A DNA stretch of 14,539 nucleotides from the NCBI GenBank assembly GCA_023439425.1, contig JAEXNZ010000544.1, positions 1 through 14,539 on the forward strand, in the 5' to 3' direction. Positions 5,785 to 13,473 of this stretch are shown in pieces (the stretch's first letter is position 1; each line of letters begins with the position of its first letter). The translations under genes were made by a program, and so were the position numbers. This DNA comes from Pseudomonadota bacterium. GTDB lineage: Bacteria; Pseudomonadota; Gammaproteobacteria; Xanthomonadales; Xanthomonadaceae. The notes below the pieces were generated by a model that saw nothing but the letters and a program-made list of their open reading frames with translations, made no database searches and was not told the DNA's origin.

Positions 5785-8700
5785 TTACAGATCGACGCCA
5801 AAGCCAACGCCGGCGGAGCGGTCGTCGCTGCTGAAGGCCCCGCCGATGCTCATCGAGACGCGCTCGCCAATGGCCTTGGAATAGCCGACCGACAGCGCGC
5901 TTTCGCCGTTCTGCCAGCCCACGCCGGCGGCGACGCGACCACGCGGGCTGCGGCTGCCGGCGGCATTGATGGCCATGTTCATCATCGCGCTGCCCATCGC
6001 GCCCTGGCGGTCCAGGCGCTTGTCCTGCAGGTCCAGGCGACGGTTCACGTCATCGCGCAGGCCGCTGAAGCTGTCGTTGAGGCCGGCCAGGCTGGCGTCG
6101 GTGTAGGCGTTGGCACGGCCCAGGGTCTGGGTGGCGGTGGTGTCGGTGTAGCTGTTGGCCGTGGCCAGCGTGGTCGCATCCGCATCACGCATCTGGCCGA
6201 CATTGGCCGCGTCGGTGGCGGCGGTGCCGGCGGCGACCTGGGTCACGCGGCGCTGCTGGGTGGCATTGCCCACCGAGACCGTATTGGCCTGGTCGGCGAT
6301 GGAACCCTGCCCCAGCGCGACCGCGCTACTGGCGGTGGCATGGCTGTCGGCACCGACGGCGACGGCGTTGTCAGCGCTGGCATCGACCAGTGCATTGCTG
6401 CCCACCGCCACGCTGTTGGCGGCGTGTACGTTGGCACCGTTACCGACGGCGGTATCGTTGGAATCGGTGGCATTGGAATTTTGACCCAGCGCCAGGCCGT
6501 TGCCGCTGCCGCCGCCATGTCCGTTACCGTTGCCATTGCCATTACCGCTTTCCAACGCGGACACCCGGCTGCTCAGCCCGGTGAACGCCGCATCGATGGC
6601 ATTGAAAGTGCTGCCCACGCTGGCGAAGCTGCTGCCCTGGAAGCCGAAGCTGGGGGCGCTGATGCCGTTCGCGGTCAGGCTGGCACCGCCGCCCAGTGCC
6701 GTGGCGACGCTGTCGAGCTGGGTTCCGATAGTACCGCCTACATCGGCGACCACCGCGTCCAGCTGGCCCTTGTTGACCGCATCGGTCCCGTCCACGCCGT
6801 CCGCCACATGTATCACGCGACGTTCGTCACCGCTGCTGCCCACCGACACCACGTTGTCGGCGTCGGCGCTGGCATTGCGGCCAATGGCCACGCTGTTGTG
6901 GCCGTACACAGTCGCGCCACTGCCCAGCGCCACGCTGCCGGCGGTTTCCACTACTGCATAGCTGCCCAGCGCCAGCGCGTCGTCCTCACCGGCGTAGCTG
7001 CTGTACCCGGCCGCGATGGCATTGCTGCCCAGTGCAAAGGCATTGGTGCCCGCCGCCAGCGAGGCGGTACCGGCGGCATAGGCATAGGTACCCAGTGCGG
7101 TCGCCGAATCGGCGGTGGCCTGTGCGCCCTGCCCCAGGGCTGCGCTGTTTTCAGCTTCCGCCTGCGCATTGCTGCCCACCGCCGTGGCATTGATGCCGTC
7201 TGCGCGTGCCGCGGCACCGTTGGCCAGCGCGCCGGTTTCGGTCGCCAGCGCGCCGGTGCCGAAGGCGATGGCATTGCTGGTTTCGCCATCCACGCCCGGA
7301 GACGTCGCGGCGTCCTGGCCGAAGGCGATGTTGCCGGTGCCGGTGTAGCCGTCGGCATAGGCGTTCTCACCGATGGCGATGTTGCGGTGCCAGGTGGCGG
7401 TGGCCTGGTCGCCGATGGCGATGCTGGCGATGCCGTAGGCGGTGGTCTGGGTGCCAATGGCCACGGCGTCGGCGTCGGCGGCGACCGATTCGCGGCCCAC
7501 TGCCACGCTGGAGCGACCGGCGGCCTGGGCGAAGAACCCCCCGGCGAACGAACCCGACACCACGGTGGCGTCCGGGCTGTCGTAGTTGCGGATCACGCTC
7601 GTCGGGCCGGGGTTCTCGGTATCCCGGTCGCCCGTGGACGCCGCCGGGCCCAGCGCGGTGCCGTAGTTGCCGAAGGCGTAGGTGCCACTGCCGAACGCGG
7701 CGGTACCGTAGCTGGTGGCGAAGGCCTTGCCGTAGGCATTGGCGATGTTGCCCGGCCCGCGCGGGGTGCCTCCAAACGCTTGTGCCCAGTCCAGCCAGCC
7801 ACCCACGGCGACCGAGCCGGTACCGAGTGCATAGGACATGTACCCCATGGCCGTCGAATACGCGTTGTAAGCAATGGACGTGTACCCGAACGCGGTGCCC
7901 GGGCCGCGGATGCTCTGCGCGCCGGCCCCGACGATGGTCGAATTCTGGTCCAGCTGCCACACCGGGCTGACCGTGGCATACACGTAGTCGCCGCCGGTGC
8001 CGGCCCCGGCACCGATCACCACGTTGTTGTTGCCCTGAGAGCGCGCGCCGTTGCCGATGGCGATGGAGTTCACAGCCGCCTCAGCGGTGCGCAACCCACT
8101 GAAAGTGCCGAAGTTGCTGCTTTGAAAGTTCGCTACGCCCTTGTTGCCTTCCACCGTGGCACCGTTGCCCAGCGCGATCGAGCCGCTGCCGTTGACGCTG
8201 GCCCCATTACCGATGGCCATGGAGTTCTGTGCCATGCCTTCCGTCAGTGTCTCCACCTTGGTGACCACCCCGGTACCGGTGTCCTCGCTCATGATCAACG
8301 TGCCATTGATGGCACGCACCTTGGCCCCGGTGCCAAGCGCGATGTTGTTGCTGCCGTTGGCGGTGGCACCGGTACCGATGGCGACCGCGTTGGCGCTGCT
8401 GCCGCTGGCCGTTGCGGCCTGGGTATCCGTGACGGTCTGCTGCGAGCCAGGCGGCGTGTAGGTGGTGGTGCGGGTGGTGGTGGACGCCGCATGCACCGCG
8501 CCGGCCTGGTTGCCAATGGCCACGCTGCCGTCGGTGGCAGCGACCGCACGCACGCCGATGGCGGTGCTGTTGGCGGCGCGCGCCTGGGCCGCGGCACCCA
8601 GCGCGGTGCTGTTGTCGCCGGCGGCCCAGGTAATTTCATCGCCGGAGACCAGCCCGTCACCATTCAGGTCCACCCAGCTGCCGACTGCCGTGGCGTGATC

Positions 8701-8901
8701 ACCGTCGGCCCCTGCCGCAATGCCGCAGGCCAGCGACTGCTCGCCGCTGGCACTGCTGCCGGTGTTGGAGAGTGGCAGCGGGTTGCCGGCGTCGTCGACC
8801 AGTTGGCAGGTGGTACCGGCCGCATGCGCCGACACGGACAGGACAGAGAGCAGAGCGGCAGTCAGGGCTTTGCGATGCAGGGTGTGCGTGATCGGCAGCA
8901 T
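5785..8901 (-). CDS. Trimeric autotransporter adhesin (YadA-like)
   Basis: Encodes 1038 residues from the ATG at 8901-8899. The start gives a clean signal peptide cut after AHA at residue 27; the upstream Shine-Dalgarno is weak. The passenger is rich in YadA-head repeats of the type SVAIGxxAxA (for example TAIGVRA, NIALGTGA, SIALGNGA, SVAVGRES, TALGTYA), about residues 65-690. A neck/HANS-like module follows (RRVIHVADGVDGTDAVNKGQL, about 694-714), then a helical-looking stretch, a Gly/Asn linker (786-802), a second short head (803-880) and a second neck (884-904). The C-terminal stalk (LDLQDKRLDRQG) and the membrane anchor (about 960-1038: GSAMMNMAINAAG, VAAGVGWQNG, ALSVGYSKAI) belong to the YadA anchor family. 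Three chains together build one 12-strand outer-membrane pore (family knowledge). An EF-hand-like loop lies at 78-89. The protein ends in Leu, while these anchors usually end in an aromatic residue. The likely role is adhesion or biofilm formation; the ligand is unknown. A candidate promoter and repeated sites lie just upstream. Confidence 0.95.
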   Translation of the reverse strand: MLPITHTLHRKALTAALLSVLSVSAHAAGTTCQLVDDAGNPLPLSNTGSSASGEQSLACGIAAGADGDHATAVGSWVDLNGDGLVSGDEITWAAGDNSTALGAAAQARAANSTAIGVRAVAATDGSVAIGNQAGAVHAASTTTRTTTYTPPGSQQTVTDTQAATASGSSANAVAIGTGATANGSNNIALGTGAKVRAINGTLIMSEDTGTGVVTKVETLTEGMAQNSMAIGNGASVNGSGSIALGNGATVEGNKGVANFQSSNFGTFSGLRTAEAAVNSIAIGNGARSQGNNNVVIGAGAGTGGDYVYATVSPVWQLDQNSTIVGAGAQSIRGPGTAFGYTSIAYNAYSTAMGYMSYALGTGSVAVGGWLDWAQAFGGTPRGPGNIANAYGKAFATSYGTAAFGSGTYAFGNYGTALGPAASTGDRDTENPGPTSVIRNYDSPDATVVSGSFAGGFFAQAAGRSSVAVGRESVAADADAVAIGTQTTAYGIASIAIGDQATATWHRNIAIGENAYADGYTGTGNIAFGQDAATSPGVDGETSNAIAFGTGALATETGALANGAAARADGINATAVGSNAQAEAENSAALGQGAQATADSATALGTYAYAAGTASLAAGTNAFALGSNAIAAGYSSYAGEDDALALGSYAVVETAGSVALGSGATVYGHNSVAIGRNASADADNVVSVGSSGDERRVIHVADGVDGTDAVNKGQLDAVVADVGGTIGTQLDSVATALGGGASLTANGISAPSFGFQGSSFASVGSTFNAIDAAFTGLSSRVSALESGNGNGNGNGHGGGSGNGLALGQNSNATDSNDTAVGNGANVHAANSVAVGSNALVDASADNAVAVGADSHATASSAVALGQGSIADQANTVSVGNATQQRRVTQVAAGTAATDAANVGQMRDADATTLATANSYTDTTATQTLGRANAYTDASLAGLNDSFSGLRDDVNRRLDLQDKRLDRQGAMGSAMMNMAINAAGSRSPRGRVAAGVGWQNGESALSVGYSKAIGERVSMSIGGAFSSDDRSAGVGFGVDL

Positions 8902-8965
8902 GGTCGGGCTCGGGTTGGGAAGCCCCTAGAACGCCGCAAGTGCCCGGGTGATGCATGACCGGGGG

Positions 8966-8993
8966 ATGACATTGACATCATTGGCGGTGTCAA
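8966..8993 (-). promoter_or_regulatory. Possible promoter for the adhesin gene
   Basis: On the - strand a perfect -35-like TTGACA (8993-8988) is followed after 16 nt by TGTCAT (8971-8966), which matches TATAAT at 4 of 6 positions. It would start transcription about 55-60 nt before the adhesin ATG. The -10 match is weak, and part of it overlaps one of the TGACAT repeats, so this is only a suggestion. Confidence 0.3.
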
Positions 8994-9024
8994 ACGGGTG
9001 ACATCGGTGACATTTGGGTGACAT
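8967..9024 (-). repeat. Array of five TGACAT direct repeats, candidate operator upstream of the adhesin gene
   Basis: TGACAT occurs on the + strand at 8967, 8973, 8999, 9008 and 9019, which reads ATGTCA on the coding strand of the adhesin. The last three share the longer unit GGTGACAT, with starts 9 and 11 nt apart, close to one helical turn. The three-site block lies immediately upstream of the TTGACA candidate -35, where a transcription activator would bind. OmpR-type winged-helix proteins bind tandem direct repeats of about this spacing, so the membrane regulator in this window is a natural candidate; that link is inference. Confidence 0.5.
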
Positions 9025-9058
9025 TTCGTGCGAATGTTCGGCCACCACCCCGAAACTC

Positions 9059-9799
9059 TCACGGTGGCAACCCGGTCGCGGTCACGGTGCAGGCGAACGT
9101 TACCTGCACCGCACTCCCCGCGGGCATCGAGGGAACCGTCACCCCGCCACTGGTCAGACTCCCCACGGGTATGCTGCCCGGGCACGTCGCCCCGCCGGTC
9201 GGTGAGCAGCTGGCCGGCGTGGTGCAGCTCAAGCCCGCACCCAGGCTGTCGGCCAGCACCGCATCGGTCACATCCGAACCCCCGACGTTGCTGGCAGTCA
9301 GGGTGAAGGTCACCGTGCCGCCACTGGGCACCACCGTTGGGCTGGCCTGCTTGGTGATGGCCAGATCCGTGCTCTGGGCGATATTGAGGAAGCTGCAGGC
9401 CAGCGCCGCGCCGGACAACAACGCACTGGTGGGAATGGTCAGCCCGCCCGGCCCCAGGGTGCCAATCGGCCCCGGCGTCTGACCGCTGTTGTCGACACAG
9501 CTGGCATCGGTCAGCACAAACCCGGCAGCCGGCGTCTCGCTGATCGTCACCTCCACGGCCGGGTCGGTGACCAGGAAGATGGTGCCACCGCTGGTCGGCG
9601 TGCCCGCCACCGTGGTGGTGATGCTCTCGCTGCTGGCCCCGGTATTGGTCACGGTGAAGTCAAACGTGCCCACCCCGCCCTGGCTGGTCTTGGCGTTCTG
9701 CACGGTCTGGGCCATGGCCGGCAGCGCTGCCGCGCACAGCAGCAATGCCACCCACGTTCTGATCCAGCGATATCGAGTTGCCCGGGTTTGCATATGCAT
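9059..9799 (-). CDS. Small secreted DUF11-domain surface protein
   Basis: Encodes 246 residues from the ATG at 9799-9797, 2 nt after the stop of the barrel gene. A TTG at 9805 overlaps that stop and an ATG at 9793 is also possible; the ATG at 9799 has GGGA about 10 nt upstream. The signal peptide ends at AMA (residue 30). Residues 31-140 form a beta-rich Ig-like domain with FDFTVTNTG and VTISETPAAGFVLTDASC, like the SpaA/prealbumin-type domains that often precede DUF11. Residues 142-246 form one DUF11 domain: STDLAITKQASPTVVPSGG, TVTFTLTASNVG, then AVQVTFACTVTATG at the end. The mature part has six cysteines, enough for three disulfides. It has no membrane anchor, LPXTG motif or OmpA domain, so it needs export and possibly a partner to stay at the surface. 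Coupling to the barrel gene suggests it is cargo or a subunit of that barrel. DUF11 has no defined activity and is typical of large surface proteins. Confidence 0.85.
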   Translation of the reverse strand: MHMQTRATRYRWIRTWVALLLCAAALPAMAQTVQNAKTSQGGVGTFDFTVTNTGASSESITTTVAGTPTSGGTIFLVTDPAVEVTISETPAAGFVLTDASCVDNSGQTPGPIGTLGPGGLTIPTSALLSGAALACSFLNIAQSTDLAITKQASPTVVPSGGTVTFTLTASNVGGSDVTDAVLADSLGAGLSCTTPASCSPTGGATCPGSIPVGSLTSGGVTVPSMPAGSAVQVTFACTVTATGLPP

Positions 9800-9801
9800 T
9801 C

Positions 9802-12800
9802 TCAATAAGTCCCGACCATGTTCAGGAACCAGCCCTTATGGTCGTAGTCGAAGTCGGTGAGGTCGTCACTGAACTCGGTGAAGTTGTAGCCCACGCCCAG
9901 ACGGAAGTTCTGCCCGATGTCGCGGTCCACGCCGACCAGGAACCCCGACTGGGTACCGCCGTCCTTCACGTCCAGCCAGCGGTACTCGCCCAGCGCGTAC
10001 CACTTCTGCTTCAACTGGTAGCGCGCCTGCAGCACGCTCAGCGTGGTGGCCGAATCGAACCAGGGGCCGCTTCCGCGCCCCAGCCGGACCTCGCCGTCGC
10101 GCCGGGCCAGCTTGGTGGCGAACTCCCACTGCGTGTCCAGCTTGTACACGCCTTCGAAGGCGATGATCTGGGTCTTCTGGTCCTGGTCGGCCCCGCCAAG
10201 CTGGGCTTCGGTGGCCAGGTCATACAGATAGGTGTAGCGCCCGAACAGGGCCCAGCGCTGGCTGTTCCACGGCCGGTAGGCGAAGCCGACGTTGGCCTCC
10301 CAGAAGCGTGCGCCGGCCAGCGCGTTGAGTTCGTCGGTGGTGCGTGAGTAGTTCAAACGGGCGGCGATCCGCCAGCTGTCGTTGAACTTGTGGGTCAGCC
10401 GGTTGGTGGTCACCCACTGGGTACGGCGCTCGCTGCCGCTGTCCTTGCGCCACTCGATCTTGCTGCGCCAGTCGGTGTCGACCGAGGTGCGCCCGCCGCT
10501 GATGCTGACCGCATCACGATTCACATGGCCGCCGTCCACGGTGTCCAGCTCGCCCGACTGCAGGGTGAAGCCCATGTTCCAGCCCTGCGCCGGGTAGAAG
10601 TCCATGCCGAAGGTGTGCGCCAGGCCGGACTGATCGGGCTCCTTCAGGAACTGGCTTTCGTTGTACAGGTTGGTGCGGTTGCTCAGCCGCCAGCGCTGGC
10701 CCAGGGTCCAGCCGTTCTGCCGGGTCGGGTTGAAAAGCGATTCGTACTCGGTGGTGTCGGTGGAGTACGTGTACGCGCCATACAGCGAGTGGTCGCTGTC
10801 CAGCTTGTACTCGGCATCCACCGTGGCCGAGTCGCCACGGTCACCGGTGCTCACCTCGGCACCGACGCTGGCGCGGTCACCCAGCAGGTACTCGCCGCCC
10901 ACCGCTACCGCGTTGTTGTCCTCGTAGCGGCCGCCATCGTCATCCAGCGTAGCCTGCACCAGCCCATACAGCTCCAGCGTGTTACCGAACTGGTGGCTGT
11001 ACTTCACTGCGCCCAGCAGGCCGGCCGCCGGATCGTCGGTGCTGCCCTCTTCCACCCGGCGCAGTTCTGCACTGAGGGTGTTCCAGTCATCCGGCCGCCA
11101 CTCCAGGCTGGCCTGGGCCTGGGTGAACTGCTCAGGCCCGCTTTCGGCCTTGCTGTAACGGGCGTACATGCCCAGCTGCTGGGTGATGCGGCCCAGCACC
11201 TCGGCACCGTATTCGGTGACCTCGAAGCCGGTGTCATGGCGGGCGATGGAGTAGCCCGGGTCGGTGTTGCGCCACCAGGCCCCACCGCTCCAGTCGCGCT
11301 TCGTCCAGCCCAGCTCGCGCAGGTTGATCCGTCCTTCCAGCGCCTGCGCGTCGCCCTTGCGGTTGGGCTCGGTGCTGTTGGCCTGGATGAAGGTGAAGCC
11401 GCCGTTGTCGGAGAAGAACGACGGCACCCCGAACGACTCGGTGTGCGCGTACTCCGCCTTCAGGTAGGTGCCCTTGCCGGCCTGCAGGGTCAGATCGCCC
11501 GCAGCCAGCGTGTAGTCCTGGCCGTCGCGGTTCTCATCCACATAGGTCACGCCCACGCCGACGTGGTCGCCAAACCACTGCTTGCCGCGCACGCCGGCGG
11601 TGAGCTCGCCATCGTCGAAGCCGGACGGCAGCCATTCGTAGTCCACCAGCAGGCGCTGCTCATAGCCGTCCAGCGGCGTATCACGAGTCAGCGTCGGTAC
11701 GTTCTCGCGGGTCACTTGGGCCAGCGGCCGGGTCAGCAGCAACCGACCCTGCATCTCATCGATCTCGTAGTCGGTGCCGCGCTGCAGAGTGATGCGGCTC
11801 TCCACGCGGCCGGTGGTGCGGTCACGGATCTCCAGAACGACCTGGTCCGAACCGGGCAGGATGTCGGTGTTGCGCAGGTAGTACAGGCTGCCGCCGGTGC
11901 CGATGAATTCGTTGTGGCCGGGCGCGGTCTGTTCCTGCGCACCGAACAGGCGCAGGGTACTGCGCGGGTCACCCCAGGGGTTGATCGCCTGCGACCGCCA
12001 GCTCAGCGCCGCGCCGTACAAGGAGCGCACGTACTGGGCGTACTCGGTGCCGGTCATGCCGGTGGCGAAGTTGCCCCACAGCGCCTGGTTCTTGTCCCAG
12101 TCCACACGCAGGTAGAAGCGGCCCATGCTGTCCACGTCGCGATAGGTGGTGGAATCGTCGCCGTAGGTCGGGTAATACAGGTCCGGGTCGAGCCGGCGGA
12201 AGATGTCCTGCGGCCACGCTTCGGTGAAGCCATCAAACAGATGCTCCAGGTCCTGCTCGGTAGTGTCGGCCTGCGCGGTCACCAGATACTTGCCGTGCAG
12301 CTTGCCCTTGCCATAGAACGCCAACCGGCCGTCACTGATCACATCATCGGCGTAGCGCTCCTCCACCGCGAACGGAGCCACCGAGCCGCTGACGCTGTTC
12401 TGGGCGATGGTCACATCGGCCCGGCCGACGCCGAAGAAGTACTTTCCGGTGACATTGATATCCAGCGCATGCTGCTGCTCCAGCCCGTCGCGGCCACCGC
12501 GCACGGCGATGTCAAACCGATGCTGCCCCACCGGCACCAGGTACTCGGCGACGAACTTGCGCTCCATGTCGACCGGGTAGCTGTCGCCGTTGATGGTCAG
12601 GCTGGTGCCATCGGGCAGGTCGCGGCCGGTGATGCGGATGCGCGAGCCATAGATGGGAATGTTCTGCAGGCGCAGGCCGTTCTCGGCGAAGGCGGTGTCG
12701 ATCAGGCTCTGCTGCAGCGCCTGGTCCAGCCCCAGCGCGGCGCCCTGGCTGCGCTCCACCCGGGTGCGCAGGCCACTGAGCTGGCTGTCGGCCTCGATCG

Positions 12801-13473
12801 GGCGCACCAGCTGCAGCGTGTGCGGCAGGGTTTCGTCGTAGATGCCGTTGGCCCCGTGCGCGCGCACGATGTAGACCAGCTGGTCGCCATTGCGGAACGG
12901 TTCGTCATCCGGCAACGCGCCGTCCCATTCGAGCTGGCTGACCGCGGCCACTTCCACCGGCACCGTCACCAGCGGGGCGATGCGGTCGACGTCGGTGTTA
13001 CGGAAGATCAGGATCTCCATCCGCTCGATGAAGTCGCTGTAGTTGCCACGCACGTAGAACGGCACCGGCTTGATGATGCGGCCGCCCTCGAAGGCGACCA
13101 GCGACGGCGCGGACACCGACAGTTCCGGCTGCCCCAGGTTCGGATCCTCGGTGGCCCAGATCACCCCGCCGCTGGGCAGGCGCAGGCTGAAGCGGCCGGT
13201 GGCGACGGCGCGCCCCGGCGGTGGCTGCGACACGGTGACGCGGCGGTCGGGCTGCAATGCCTGTTCGCCCGAGCGCGCGCTGGTGCCCTCGGTCACCGGT
13301 TGCGCTTCGCCGCGGCTGCGGATGCGCAGCAGCACGCCCTCGCCATCGCGGCACTCCTGCTCGGTGCAGCGCACTGGTGGCGGTTCGGCGGGCTCGGCCT
13401 GCTGTGCCCGCAGAGGCGAGCTGGCCCCGGCCAACAGTGCGGCAAGCGCCGCGTGCAGCAGCGACGGTTTCAT
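9802..13473 (-). CDS. Large outer-membrane beta-barrel protein of unknown function
   Basis: Encodes 1223 residues from the ATG at 13473-13471, which overlaps the TGA of the upstream gene as ATGA and has AGGGAGGGG just before it. The signal peptide is cut near LRA (residue 23), followed by a short segment with C36 and C41. Residues about 85-340 are beta-rich and soluble-looking (SLRLPSGGVIWATEDPN; then RIRITGRDLPDGTSLTING and LVPVGQHRFDIAV, resembling Ig-like periplasmic folds). From about 340 to the end are alternating amphipathic strands rich in Tyr, Trp, Asp and Arg (for example GRFYLRVDW, LYGAYTYSTD, RWALFGRYTYLYD, YALGEYRWLD), ending GWFLNMVGTY with a terminal aromatic residue as expected for outer-membrane barrels. 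At about 880 residues, this region could hold more than 30 strands. No TonB box, plug domain or POTRA domain is seen, so it is not a standard TonB receptor or two-partner transporter. The genes on either side encode an OmpA-type and a DUF11 protein. It may export, anchor or display them; this is inferred. Confidence 0.8.
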   Translation of the reverse strand: MKPSLLHAALAALLAGASSPLRAQQAEPAEPPPVRCTEQECRDGEGVLLRIRSRGEAQPVTEGTSARSGEQALQPDRRVTVSQPPPGRAVATGRFSLRLPSGGVIWATEDPNLGQPELSVSAPSLVAFEGGRIIKPVPFYVRGNYSDFIERMEILIFRNTDVDRIAPLVTVPVEVAAVSQLEWDGALPDDEPFRNGDQLVYIVRAHGANGIYDETLPHTLQLVRPIEADSQLSGLRTRVERSQGAALGLDQALQQSLIDTAFAENGLRLQNIPIYGSRIRITGRDLPDGTSLTINGDSYPVDMERKFVAEYLVPVGQHRFDIAVRGGRDGLEQQHALDINVTGKYFFGVGRADVTIAQNSVSGSVAPFAVEERYADDVISDGRLAFYGKGKLHGKYLVTAQADTTEQDLEHLFDGFTEAWPQDIFRRLDPDLYYPTYGDDSTTYRDVDSMGRFYLRVDWDKNQALWGNFATGMTGTEYAQYVRSLYGAALSWRSQAINPWGDPRSTLRLFGAQEQTAPGHNEFIGTGGSLYYLRNTDILPGSDQVVLEIRDRTTGRVESRITLQRGTDYEIDEMQGRLLLTRPLAQVTRENVPTLTRDTPLDGYEQRLLVDYEWLPSGFDDGELTAGVRGKQWFGDHVGVGVTYVDENRDGQDYTLAAGDLTLQAGKGTYLKAEYAHTESFGVPSFFSDNGGFTFIQANSTEPNRKGDAQALEGRINLRELGWTKRDWSGGAWWRNTDPGYSIARHDTGFEVTEYGAEVLGRITQQLGMYARYSKAESGPEQFTQAQASLEWRPDDWNTLSAELRRVEEGSTDDPAAGLLGAVKYSHQFGNTLELYGLVQATLDDDGGRYEDNNAVAVGGEYLLGDRASVGAEVSTGDRGDSATVDAEYKLDSDHSLYGAYTYSTDTTEYESLFNPTRQNGWTLGQRWRLSNRTNLYNESQFLKEPDQSGLAHTFGMDFYPAQGWNMGFTLQSGELDTVDGGHVNRDAVSISGGRTSVDTDWRSKIEWRKDSGSERRTQWVTTNRLTHKFNDSWRIAARLNYSRTTDELNALAGARFWEANVGFAYRPWNSQRWALFGRYTYLYDLATEAQLGGADQDQKTQIIAFEGVYKLDTQWEFATKLARRDGEVRLGRGSGPWFDSATTLSVLQARYQLKQKWYALGEYRWLDVKDGGTQSGFLVGVDRDIGQNFRLGVGYNFTEFSDDLTDFDYDHKGWFLNMVGTY

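Noticed and set aside
4436..5884. A 482-codon open frame on the + strand antisense to the protease
   Set aside because: The opposite frame carries a full S8 catalytic triad. The antisense product is low-complexity Gly/His/Arg-rich.
5785..8901. Tandem adhesin head repeats considered as a DNA repeat array or CRISPR-like structure
   Set aside because: The periodicity is in protein motifs with divergent codons and variable spacing, as expected of YadA heads; there are no identical repeats with unique spacers.
5779..8958. A 1059-codon open frame on the + strand lying across the whole adhesin gene
   Set aside because: It mirrors the repetitive, GC-rich adhesin codons and its translation is a Gly/Ala/His/Arg-rich stretch with no domain, signal or start context. 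The - strand frame has clear YadA head, neck and anchor features.
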